Origin: Dehalococcoidia bacterium
Lineage (GTDB): Bacteria > Chloroflexota > Dehalococcoidia > Dehalococcoidales > RBG-16-60-22
Direction: 5' to 3'
Assembly (NCBI GenBank): GCA_030613665.1
Contig: JAUWLN010000083.1
Span: forward strand, 1 to 7,566
DNA length: 7,566 bases
Shown: positions 1-5,689 of the stretch, piece after piece
How positions within the stretch are numbered: position 1 is the first letter of the stretch
Layout: each line of letters starts with the position of its first letter
Notes under the pieces: generated by a model
Told to the model about the DNA's origin: nothing
The model's input: only the letters and a program-made list of their open reading frames with translations
Database searches by the model: none
Translations under genes and position numbers: made by a program

Positions 1-693
1 ATCGCCGTCACCATAGAGGGCACCGCCGATATCCTGCGTCTGCTTTCTCCGGAAGCGCCTTCACTGGAGCAGAGATTAGCGGCGGTGCGCCGGCTTTCCG
101 CCCTGGGCATTGATACCCTGATACGCTTCGACCCCGTCTTCATCCACCTCTTCCAGGCGCTGTACGGCAACGCCTCGCTGGAGAAAATCGAGGCGCTGAT
201 TAAAGACTTCGCTGAGACCGGGGCAAAGCACATCGTCAGCAGCACCGGCCGGTTGCCGCGGAAGTCCGTCGGCCCGGACGGCACCAGCCTGTGGCAGCGA
301 ATTTGGGGCGTGATTCACAGTTACTCATCGGAAGCCGCCGCAAGATTTGAAAAGGAATACCATTATGAGCGCGGCGGCACCAGCCAGGGATATCTGCTGC
401 GGAGGGATATTCGCCTGGCGCTGCACCAGCATCTCAGAAGACTGACCGAGCAAAACGGAATGACCTACGCCACCTGCCAGGAACTCAGCGCCACCGAATC
501 CGATTCCCCCGGGCTGGCACACTGCGAGCGCTTCGTGCTGCCCTTCACCCGGAAACAGGCAGACGGTCGATTCCAGGCCATAGATGAATGCACCGCAAAC
601 TGCCACGTGACCTGCCGCAACTTGAAACAGCCACCCTGCGGGCGACCCGAGCTTGCCTCACCCCGACCGTTCCGGACTGGCTCTTTACGATAG
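1..693 (+). CDS. Radical SAM-like protein, C-terminal part (5' end outside window)
   Basis: The frame is open from the first base, so this is the tail of a longer protein; 230 residues are visible. The early part, with a segment reading SPEAPSLEQRLAAVRRLSAL followed by GIDTLIRFDPVF, looks like the end of a radical SAM barrel of the spore-photoproduct-lyase-like group, where such a helix and strand follow the cluster-binding region. The CxxxCxxC motif that would prove this lies upstream and cannot be seen. A later stretch, NGMTYATCQEL, also resembles that group. The end is cysteine rich: four cysteines spaced CX3CX3CX7C, encoded at 589-639, could hold a second metal or iron-sulfur centre. The final 18 or so residues are rich in Pro, Arg and Ser and look unstructured. 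The substrate is unknown. The family call is moderate; that it is a real coding region is near certain. Confidence 0.65.
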   Translation: MAVTIEGTADILRLLSPEAPSLEQRLAAVRRLSALGIDTLIRFDPVFIHLFQALYGNASLEKIEALIKDFAETGAKHIVSSTGRLPRKSVGPDGTSLWQRIWGVIHSYSSEAAARFEKEYHYERGGTSQGYLLRRDIRLALHQHLRRLTEQNGMTYATCQELSATESDSPGLAHCERFVLPFTRKQADGRFQAIDECTANCHVTCRNLKQPPCGRPELASPRPFRTGSLR

Positions 694-715
694 CAGAGAA
701 ACAGCGACCATACCA

Positions 716-730
716 AGCACAAATTGTGCT
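716..730. promoter_or_regulatory. Near-perfect palindrome overlapping a promoter (operator candidate)
   Basis: The arms AGCACAA (716-722) and TTGTGCT (724-730) are exact reverse complements separated by a single A. The right arm runs into the extended -10 element, so a dimeric protein bound here would block RNA polymerase. No regulator gene is identifiable nearby. The symmetry is directly visible; the operator role is inferred. Part of the symmetry could be chance, because the right arm is also the upstream half of the promoter. Confidence 0.4.
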
Positions 731-735
731 ATAAT
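727..735 (+). promoter_or_regulatory. Extended -10 promoter for the small membrane protein
   Basis: TGCTATAAT is a perfect extended -10 element (TGn followed by TATAAT, with TATAAT at 730-735). The region 17 bases upstream has only a poor -35 hexamer, as is usual for extended -10 promoters. Transcription should begin near 742 and give a leader of about 35 bases before the Shine-Dalgarno-preceded start of the next gene. A similar TTGTGCTA-plus-AT-rich element precedes the hydantoinase gene at 5526-5537. Confidence 0.65.
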
Positions 736-777
736 AAGTCCGTACACGCAGCATTTGCCAGATGGGAGGTTGCTGCA

Positions 778-957
778 ATCAATAAAACGGAGAAGCGTTA
801 TCATCTTGTCGGCTGGCTGCTGTTCGTTGTCTGTGCCTTCTTCTTCATCGCGCAGAGCCTTACGGACAATAATATGCTGGGGCTCACCGGCAGCATCATC
901 TTTTTTGCCGGTTGCATCGCCTTCCTTATCCCGCTGGTGGGTAACTGGCACAAGTAG
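778..957 (+). CDS. Small two-helix membrane protein with probable ATC start
   Basis: This 59-residue hypothetical protein begins (M)NKTEKRYHLVGW. It has two hydrophobic helices, roughly residues 9-27 and 33-54, joined by a short polar turn (SLTDNN) and ending GNWHK. A strong Shine-Dalgarno, GGGAGG at 764-769, lies eight bases before ATC at 778. The next in-frame ATG (874) is inside the second helix, so ATC is the best-placed start. The only other in-frame start, TTG at 724, lies upstream of the TATAAT box and would not be on the transcript. ATC is very rare as an initiator, so the alternatives are a mutated ATG start, a sequencing error, or low-level expression by design. I do not recognise the family; the function is unknown and the location is presumably the inner membrane. 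Confidence 0.6.
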   Translation: MNKTEKRYHLVGWLLFVVCAFFFIAQSLTDNNMLGLTGSIIFFAGCIAFLIPLVGNWHK

Positions 958-979
958 CGAAACAATAATACAGCGGATA

Positions 980-1005
980 TAGTACAATAGAAGATAATTG
1001 TGCTA
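980..1005. repeat. Inverted repeat sharing the TTGTGCTA arm of the 716-730 palindrome
   Basis: TAGTACAAT (980-988) and ATTGTGCTA (997-1005) form a nine-pair stem, one pair being G-U if transcribed, with an eight-base loop. The right arm repeats the TTGTGCTA found at 724-731. The element sits 22 bases after the stop of the small membrane protein and about 60 bases before the next gene. No T-run follows, so it is not a standard terminator. It may be a second binding site for the same regulator or an RNA 3' end structure. Confidence 0.4.
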
Positions 1006-1063
1006 CGGCAACATATTAAGTGCAAAACATTTATAAAAGGTAATAGATTGGGGTGATTTACCT

Positions 1064-1396
1064 ATGGATACGCAAGGCATTCTGTTCATAATACTGATGG
1101 TCATACTGTTTATCCTGACGGTCCTCTTCGTACCCTACTGGATGACAATGCGTTCTATCCCGAAAGTAATCAAGGCATTCCGGCAGAAGAATGCTATCGG
1201 GGAAAAGAATGCCCTGCCCATCGACGAGCTGGAGCTGAAACCAAAGTCCATATTCCGCAGGATGTTCACCCGCCGCGATTACAGCCAGCAGGGCCTTCAG
1301 TTCCTTATCAGGTCCGAAGTGGTTGATATCACCGAAGAGGGTAAGTTTTTTCTCAACGAACAAAACCTGATGCTTTCCAAATGGAAACATCTATAG
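1064..1396 (+). CDS. Small membrane-anchored protein with winged-helix-like tail
   Basis: This 110-residue protein is preceded by a good ribosome binding site (GGGGTGA, 1050-1056, seven bases before the ATG). Residues about 5-27 form one long hydrophobic helix rich in Ile, Leu and Phe. The rest is soluble and basic. Residues about 72-103 (RDYSQQGLQFLIRSEVVDIT, then EEGKFFLNEQNL) read like the last helix and beta-wing of a winged-helix fold, with the typical 'leucine-rich helix, E-x-G, aromatic, L-x-E-x-L' pattern. That suggests a membrane-tethered DNA- or protein-binding module. I do not recognise a named family, and the fold call is from pattern alone. It stands alone, separated from both neighbours by 64-106 bases. 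Confidence 0.75.
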   Translation: MDTQGILFIILMVILFILTVLFVPYWMTMRSIPKVIKAFRQKNAIGEKNALPIDELELKPKSIFRRMFTRRDYSQQGLQFLIRSEVVDITEEGKFFLNEQNLMLSKWKHL

Positions 1397-1460
1397 GTAC
1401 GATATCAGTCAGAATTAGCTGCGGTGAAATAAGCTCTTTAATTAACTCCGGCGAATTCAC

Positions 1461-2279
1461 ATGACACACTGGACGGAAGAGCTTTTTAAGAAAAACCCGG
1501 AGCTGTTTATCGGCCACTTCGAGGAGCGCCTCAAGCAAGCTCCAAGGGAGACCGCCTCCCTTCTCAGCTACCTGAAAGAACAGGGGTTCCAACCGGAGCG
1601 AGTCCTCGACCTTAACTGCGGCATTGGCCGCCACTCCATCGCGCTGGCAAAGCGCGGTATCAGGGTTCTGGGCACCGATATCTCGCCTCACTATATTAAA
1701 ATCGCGGGGAGAAAAGCCCGGGAAGAGAAAGTGGCTGACAGAGCCAGGTTCATGGTGGCGGACATGCGCCGGATTGCCTCAATCCTCGCCGACGAACCGC
1801 CATTTGACGGCATTGTCTGCCTCTGGACTTCCTTCGGCTTTTACGATGACGAAACTAATGAGAACATACTACGTGACTGCCTCAAGCTGGTGAAACCCGG
1901 CGGCTTCTTCGCTCTGGACATCGTAAACAAGGACTGGCTTATCCAGAACTACCTGGAAAAGGGATTTGCCCGATACAATGACTGGATTGTCCTTGAGGAA
2001 AGAAAGCTCGACCTCAAGAAATCGCGGAATCACAACACCTGGATGTTCCTGAAGCAGACCGGAGAGCTGTCTTTCAAACTGGAAAATATAATCGAGCTTG
2101 ACCACCACATATGGAACCTGCCCGAGCTTATCACGCTTTTCAACGATACCGGCTGGCGCTTTAAAGCCGCCTATCCCGGATTTGCCACCGGATTCGCCCG
2201 GCGGAAGGTCGCTCCCATCTCTGTAGAAAGCGAGCCTGAAGAAACACCGATGCTTCTGGCCATATCCTGTCGCCCTTAA
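1461..2279 (+). CDS. Class I SAM-dependent methyltransferase
   Basis: This 272-residue cytosolic enzyme is predicted to transfer a methyl group from S-adenosylmethionine. Motif I is clear (VLDLNCGIGRHS, about residues 48-59). The acidic residue that holds the SAM ribose follows in VLGTDIS (Asp73). The adenine-side motif FMVADMR gives Asp101, and motif IV, DGIVCLWTSFGFY, starts at about 116. A post-motif KPGGFFALDI lies at about 145-154. The C-terminal half carries a beta-rich insertion, as in many small-molecule methyltransferases of this type. The acceptor is not predictable. No convincing Shine-Dalgarno precedes the ATG, but the N-terminus fits family start positions (a helical MTHWTEELF segment before the fold). 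It may be co-transcribed with the DUF72 gene 31 bases downstream. Confidence 0.88.
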   Translation: MTHWTEELFKKNPELFIGHFEERLKQAPRETASLLSYLKEQGFQPERVLDLNCGIGRHSIALAKRGIRVLGTDISPHYIKIAGRKAREEKVADRARFMVADMRRIASILADEPPFDGIVCLWTSFGFYDDETNENILRDCLKLVKPGGFFALDIVNKDWLIQNYLEKGFARYNDWIVLEERKLDLKKSRNHNTWMFLKQTGELSFKLENIIELDHHIWNLPELITLFNDTGWRFKAAYPGFATGFARRKVAPISVESEPEETPMLLAISCRP

Positions 2280-2310
2280 CAAAAATCAAAAAAGAGAGTT
2301 ACTTATCATC

Positions 2311-3183
2311 ATGGCTGACATAGGGGTTATTTACATCGGCACGTCGGGCTGGTCTTACCCTAAAGGCAGAGGCACCTGGACCAGCTACTTCTACCCTGCC
2401 GGCAAGATAAATGAACTTGAGTATTACAGCCAGTTCTTCATCACGGTGGAGATAAACAGCTCATTTTACCGCCCGCCGAATCCCGGCTACGTGGACAACT
2501 GGGTGCGCCTGACGCCAAAAGATTTTCTCTTCGCGGTGAAGCTATGGCAGAAATTCACCCACCCCCGGATGTACGAGGCTGCCACCGGCGAGGTGGCGGT
2601 GATATCCCAGAATGATGTCGACCTCTTCCGTCAGAGCCTGGAGCCGCTCTATAAATCGGGAAAGCTCGGCGCACTCCTGGCCCAGTTCCCGCCGAGTTTC
2701 AGGAATGACCGACATGGCCAGCAGATGCTTTCCGCCGTGCTCCGGACATTCGGCCAGTACCGGCTCGCTGTTGAGCTACGCCACCGCAGCTGGAGCGACG
2801 ACCCGCACACCGCGGAACTGCTCAGGGAATATAACGCTGCCTGGGTGCAGATTGATGAACCGAAATTCCCGTCCTCCATCGCTGCCGATGTTCCGTTGAC
2901 AGCCGACATGGCCTATTTCCGCTTTCACGGGCGTAACCGGGAAACGTGGTGGACCGGCGATAGCGAGACGCGCTATAAATACCTGTATTCTCCGGAAGAG
3001 ATAAGGGAGCTGGCAAACAGAACAAGGCCCGCCTTTGAGCAGACCAAGCTCGCTTTTGCCTTCTTCAACAATCACTGGCGCGGATATGCACCGCGCAATG
3101 CCGTTGCTCTGAAAAAAGACCTGAAACTGCCGGTTCAGGAGCTACCCGTAGCGGAGAAGTTGTCTGATGAGGAGTGGTCATAA
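2311..3183 (+). CDS. DUF72 (YecE-like) TIM-barrel protein
   Basis: This 290-residue protein has the full set of DUF72 landmarks in order: IGTSGWSYP (9-17), EYYSQFFITVEINSSFYRPP (37-56), FLFAVKLWQKFTH (72-84), LLAQFPPSF (122-130), LAVELRHRSW (152-161), VQIDEPKFP (179-187), AYFRFHGRN (201-209) and FAFFNNHWRGYAPRNA (249-264). The length is slightly above the usual 240-280 because of a short tail. The family adopts a TIM-barrel fold; its biochemical role is still unsettled, so none is assigned. The start is placed by the family N-terminus; a GAGAG stretch at 2294-2298 is a somewhat distant ribosome binding site. The gene probably shares a transcript with the methyltransferase upstream. Confidence 0.93.
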   Translation: MADIGVIYIGTSGWSYPKGRGTWTSYFYPAGKINELEYYSQFFITVEINSSFYRPPNPGYVDNWVRLTPKDFLFAVKLWQKFTHPRMYEAATGEVAVISQNDVDLFRQSLEPLYKSGKLGALLAQFPPSFRNDRHGQQMLSAVLRTFGQYRLAVELRHRSWSDDPHTAELLREYNAAWVQIDEPKFPSSIAADVPLTADMAYFRFHGRNRETWWTGDSETRYKYLYSPEEIRELANRTRPAFEQTKLAFAFFNNHWRGYAPRNAVALKKDLKLPVQELPVAEKLSDEEWS

Positions 3184-3186
3184 CCA

Positions 3187-3396
3187 TTGAGAAGCAACCG
3201 GACCGCGAAATTTCTGTCTCTTAAATCAAGATTAACGTTGTCCCAGGCGTTTGCCTGGGCTATCGTCGCCATATTGCTGGCTACCATATCTACCGAAGGC
3301 AGCTTTCAGGCTTATTTTATTTATCAGAAAAGCCTTGACTTTGCCGATTTTTGCTTTAACCTTGCCCGGCAGTGGCTGATGAATTTAGCCTTATGA
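3187..3396 (+). CDS. Doubtful 69-residue ORF after the DUF72 gene
   Basis: An open frame starts at TTG three bases past the DUF72 stop, with GAGGAG (3169-3174) twelve bases upstream. It would encode one hydrophobic segment at about residues 20-35 and no recognisable motif. The frame runs through a strong hairpin (3242-3259), which is more typical of non-coding 3' sequence. It lies in the convergent gap between two gene ends. Probably spurious; listed so the region is not left blank. Confidence 0.15.
   Translation: MRSNRTAKFLSLKSRLTLSQAFAWAIVAILLATISTEGSFQAYFIYQKSLDFADFCFNLARQWLMNLAL
3242..3259. repeat. GC-rich hairpin between convergent genes
   Basis: CCCAGGC (3242-3248) and GCCTGGG (3253-3259) form a perfect seven-pair stem with a GTTT loop, 58 bases after the DUF72 stop and 165 bases past the dctM stop. 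Neither strand has a U-tract after it, so it is not a canonical intrinsic terminator. It may help end or protect transcripts arriving from both sides. The rest of 3184-3424 shows no other clear structure. Confidence 0.4.
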
Positions 3397-3424
3397 CCAT
3401 CCGGCAGGTTTAAGATACCAGAAG

Positions 3425-4759
3425 CTACCCGATCATCTTGCCCGGTAGCCACAGCATCAGCTCTGGAAACACGGTGAACAAGCCAAGCGCTACTATTATC
3501 AGGGCGACAAACGGAATTATCCCGCGAATTATATCACCGCTGGTTACTCCCAGGTCCGGGTCGGCGCTTCCCTGGCAGACGAATATCGCCTGGGCGAGGG
3601 GCGGGGTCATGAAGGACATCTGAAGATTAACGCAGAGCATCAAAGCAAACCACAACGGGTCAAACCCCAGCTCGGGCGCAATGGGTACCAATATCGATAC
3701 AACGATTAGAATGATGCTCATCCAGTCGATAAACATACCCAGGGCAAATGCGGTCAGCATGATGGCGAAGAAAGCACCCCATCGACCGAAAGGCATGGCC
3801 AGAATCAGGTCGCTAAGAACTTCTTTACCACCGAAGTATATAAAAACACCCACGACAGCATTGGCACACGCCGTTATGAGCATAACAAAACCGGTAACTC
3901 GCAAGGTCTCTCGCATGGCATATTTCAACAGCCTCATACTGAACTTTCGACAGGCAATTGTGACCAGAACCGTGGCGGTAGCCCCGACGCCAGCTGCCTC
4001 GTAAACGGTGGCGACGCCAAAGAATATCGTTCCCAGAACTGACATTATAATAATCAGAGGCGGAAATACCCAGCCTAAAAGCAGGGTTAGCTTTCTGGCA
4101 AAGGAGATTTGTCTTGCCTCGACGGGTGCCGGAGGACCTATTTGCGGCTGTAGCCCGCAACGAACGACAACGTAGGTCAGATATAGCCCGGAGAGGATAA
4201 AACCGGGAATGAAGGCTCCGAAGAACAGCTTACCTACAGATAGGCCGGCCGTCATTCCCAGGATGACCAGCATAATACTGGGGGGAATAAGAATGCCAAG
4301 GGTACCGCCAGCGCAAATTACGCCACAGGCCAGCTCCTTGCTGTAACCCCTCTCCAGCATTGAGCGAAGGGAAATAGTGGTCAGCATGCTTACTGAAGCC
4401 TGGACAACCGCCAGGCCGGCCGCGATAATCGTGCCCAGTATCAAGGTACTCAGCGCCAATCCTCCCCTCAGTCTTCCCAGCCACAGGTGCAAAGCACCAT
4501 AAAGATTCTCGGCAAGCGTCGATTCTGCCAGCAGGACCCCCATGAAAGTGAAGAGCGGAATGGCCAGCATATTGTGATTCATTATCATGTGATAGATACG
4601 GCTGTACATCAGCCAGAATACTGGTGGCCCGATAACTAAATAGCCGATGATAGTGGCTACACCGATTAAAACCAGGGCGATGTGAAAGCCGCTCAGGATA
4701 CCGACAAGTGCCGCCACCAGGAGTACCAGCGCCATGATTTCGGGACTTATCTCGATCAC
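3425..4759 (-). CDS. dctM: TRAP transporter large permease subunit (DctM)
   Basis: This 444-residue integral membrane protein has about twelve hydrophobic helices and the usual DctM length. Family signatures are IPLFTFMGVLLAES (67-80), CAGGTLGILIPPSI (149-162), ALGMFIDWMSIILI (339-352) and VNLQMSFMTPPLAQAIF (377-393). DctM forms the sodium-coupled transport core of tripartite ATP-independent periplasmic (TRAP) transporters and works with DctQ and a periplasmic receptor, DctP. Such systems take up carboxylates and related organic acids, but the substrate cannot be read from the permease. The start is GTG and overlaps the dctQ stop in a GTGA, so the two genes are translationally coupled. The segment before the first GGTLG motif (AAGLAVVQASVSML) is less typical of the family than the rest. 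Confidence 0.93.
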   Translation of the reverse strand: MIEISPEIMALVLLVAALVGILSGFHIALVLIGVATIIGYLVIGPPVFWLMYSRIYHMIMNHNMLAIPLFTFMGVLLAESTLAENLYGALHLWLGRLRGGLALSTLILGTIIAAGLAVVQASVSMLTTISLRSMLERGYSKELACGVICAGGTLGILIPPSIMLVILGMTAGLSVGKLFFGAFIPGFILSGLYLTYVVVRCGLQPQIGPPAPVEARQISFARKLTLLLGWVFPPLIIIMSVLGTIFFGVATVYEAAGVGATATVLVTIACRKFSMRLLKYAMRETLRVTGFVMLITACANAVVGVFIYFGGKEVLSDLILAMPFGRWGAFFAIMLTAFALGMFIDWMSIILIVVSILVPIAPELGFDPLWFALMLCVNLQMSFMTPPLAQAIFVCQGSADPDLGVTSGDIIRGIIPFVALIIVALGLFTVFPELMLWLPGKMIG

Positions 4760-5271
4760 AGTGCCTTGCCCCTGGCCAGAAGGTATACGTCACGCGTGAA
4801 CCGGGCCCCGAATTGAAGGAAGAAAAGGCTCAATCCAAGCAGAATCAATGCTTTATGCAGTACGGGGAGTGGGGGTGCCCCACCATAATATATGGCTACA
4901 AATTTACCACCGAGTAAGGCGCCCCACATTGCTTCGCTCGCCAGCACAATCAAAGCGCCAAATAAAGGGAAAAAGAATAACGTGGCGCCGATAATATTAA
5001 CCAGCGCCTGTTTACGCGGCGAGAGGCGGGTATAGATAAAATCCACTCTGATATGCGAGTCAAGCAGTTGAGCATAGGCCCAACCCAGGACGACAATGAC
5101 ACTGCCCAACATGCGGAGGGAACCGAACGCCCATTGTGTTGGCGAATTAAACACATACCGGGAGACAACTTCATACAGGATTACCACAACCAGAACGGCG
5201 ACAAGCCAACTGGATATAGATGCTGCCCGTTCGTTCAGCGTGTCAATGGCACGCAATATCCTCTTTATCAT
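4756..5271 (-). CDS. dctQ: TRAP transporter small permease subunit (DctQ)
   Basis: This 171-residue protein has four hydrophobic helices (about 20-38, 53-70, 90-112 and 138-155). It carries the DctQ hallmarks: YEVVSRYVFNSPTQWA (33-48), a helix ending in AYAQLLDSHIRVDF (65-78), and the amphipathic N-terminus with a basic MIKRILR start. DctQ scaffolds DctM and docks the DctP receptor in the inner membrane. It is the first gene of the two-gene operon; upstream is non-coding, and no dctP is seen on either side. A strong Shine-Dalgarno is lacking before the ATG, so the exact start could shift slightly. Confidence 0.9.
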   Translation of the reverse strand: MIKRILRAIDTLNERAASISSWLVAVLVVVILYEVVSRYVFNSPTQWAFGSLRMLGSVIVVLGWAYAQLLDSHIRVDFIYTRLSPRKQALVNIIGATLFFFPLFGALIVLASEAMWGALLGGKFVAIYYGGAPPLPVLHKALILLGLSLFFLQFGARFTRDVYLLARGKAL

Positions 5272-5344
5272 TACAACTTAAACTTTGCTAAGGGTTGCCG
5301 GTGTGCAGACGGAGATTTACCGGCTGTCTCCAGCACTAAAGTAT

Positions 5345-5352
5345 ATTATAAT
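5345..5352. promoter_or_regulatory. Symmetric TATAAT-like box, possible bidirectional -10
   Basis: ATTATAAT reads TATAAT on both strands (5347-5352 forward, 5350-5345 reverse). On the reverse strand it lies about 75 bases upstream of the dctQ start and could be its -10. No acceptable -35 hexamer or TG extension accompanies it on either strand, so this is a weak candidate only. Confidence 0.25.
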
Positions 5353-5370
5353 CGGTGCTCGGAGTGCAAA

Positions 5371-5496
5371 GTAATCCGCGCCAGCGCTCATCTGCACCTG
5401 TTCTCCAAGGTAGTTCAGCAGCTAAAAGAAAAAGGGGCTGGCGATATCACCATTATTGGGGTGCAGTATAGAATACTCTTAATATTTCCTGAATAA
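5371..5496 (+). pseudogene. Remnant resembling a cobalamin (B12)-binding domain
   Basis: The frame ending at the TAA at 5494 contains SAHLHLFSKVVQQLKEKGAG followed by DITIIG. This matches the part of the B12-binding domain of methylmalonyl-CoA-mutase-type proteins that reads 'SGAHxxLFxKVxxLLKEKGxxDIxVIGGG'. Only about 30 residues match. The nucleotide-loop GGGIIP segment that should follow is replaced by unrelated residues (VQYRILLIFPE), and the upstream DxHxxG cobalamin loop is absent. No ribosome binding site or start precedes it. The simplest reading is the decayed end of a former mutase small or C-terminal subunit. Chance similarity is possible because the match is short. Confidence 0.4.
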
Positions 5497-5507
5497 TCAA
5501 GGGGAAG

Positions 5508-5537
5508 TTCACTTAATCAGGCGAGTTGTGCTAAAAT
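5508..5537 (+). promoter_or_regulatory. Candidate promoter for the hydantoinase operon
   Basis: The extended -10 TGCTAAAAT (5529-5537, five of six in the hexamer) lies 18 bases after TTCACT (5508-5513), which shares four positions with the -35 consensus. Transcription would start near 5544, leaving a leader of about 145 bases before hyuB. The sequence TTGTGCTA here is identical to the promoter upstream of the small membrane protein. Confidence 0.5.
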
Positions 5538-5592
5538 GCCGTGAAACCGCTTACCGCAATCCGTTTCGAGTGAATTCAGCTTTCATACCGGC

Positions 5593-5617
5593 CGCTTTAA
5601 TCCGGCAAGCTAAAGCG
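5593..5617 (+). promoter_or_regulatory. Stem-loop in the hydantoinase leader
   Basis: CGCTTTA (5593-5599) and TAAAGCG (5611-5617) make a perfect seven-pair stem with an 11-base loop, inside the predicted untranslated leader. A shorter pairing of GCCG (5591-5594) with CGGC (5603-5606) would exclude it, and GAAAC/GTTTC (5543-5547 and 5563-5567) can pair just upstream. No known riboswitch class is recognised; a regulatory role is inferred only. Confidence 0.35.
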
Positions 5618-5676
5618 CATCAGGTGGCATACGGCGCGATGAAGAACAGGAAGTTATGGCAACGCAGATAATAGAC

Positions 5677-5684
5677 AAGGAGGT
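5677..5684 (+). promoter_or_regulatory. Perfect Shine-Dalgarno fixing the TTG start of hyuB
   Basis: AAGGAGGT lies five bases before TTG at 5690. This strong site supports initiation at TTG. The first family-conserved residues (DPIRFEVIRN) begin at residue 15, in agreement with this start. Confidence 0.8.
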
Positions 5685-5689
5685 CGCCT

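Larger units (their letters stand above)
5272..5689. other. Intergenic region between divergent dctQ and hyuB
   Basis: These 418 bases separate the two divergent operons and hold no intact gene. They contain an AT-rich -10-like patch (5341-5353), a decayed B12-domain fragment (about 5371-5496), a promoter candidate for the hydantoinase gene (5508-5537) and a structured leader (5544-5689). Near 5297-5331 two competing weak pairings are possible (GCCGGT with ACCGGC, and GGAGA with TCTCC), which would lie in the dctQ leader; they are too short to interpret. Confidence 0.6.

Noticed and set aside
724..777. TTG start at 724 extending the small membrane protein by 18 residues
   Set aside because: The TTG and the next codons are the promoter itself (TATAAT at 730-735), so they would lie upstream of the transcript; the extension has no ribosome binding site.
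653..982. 109-residue + strand ORF overlapping the small membrane protein
   Set aside because: It overlaps the end of the radical SAM gene and the membrane protein in another frame, has Ser/Arg-rich low-complexity content and has no Shine-Dalgarno-supported start.
3242..3259. Hairpin as a canonical intrinsic terminator
   Set aside because: The stem is strong, but no U-tract follows on either strand, so it is listed as a hairpin and not as a terminator.
4230..4793. 187-residue - strand ORF inside dctM and the dctQ end
   Set aside because: It is rich in His, Arg and Gly as expected of a shadow frame, and dctM in the other frame has full family motifs.
5053..5496. 147-residue + strand ORF across the 5' part of dctQ
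   Set aside because: Its first two thirds are antisense to dctQ without any recognisable content; only the last part, kept as a B12-domain remnant, carries a signal.
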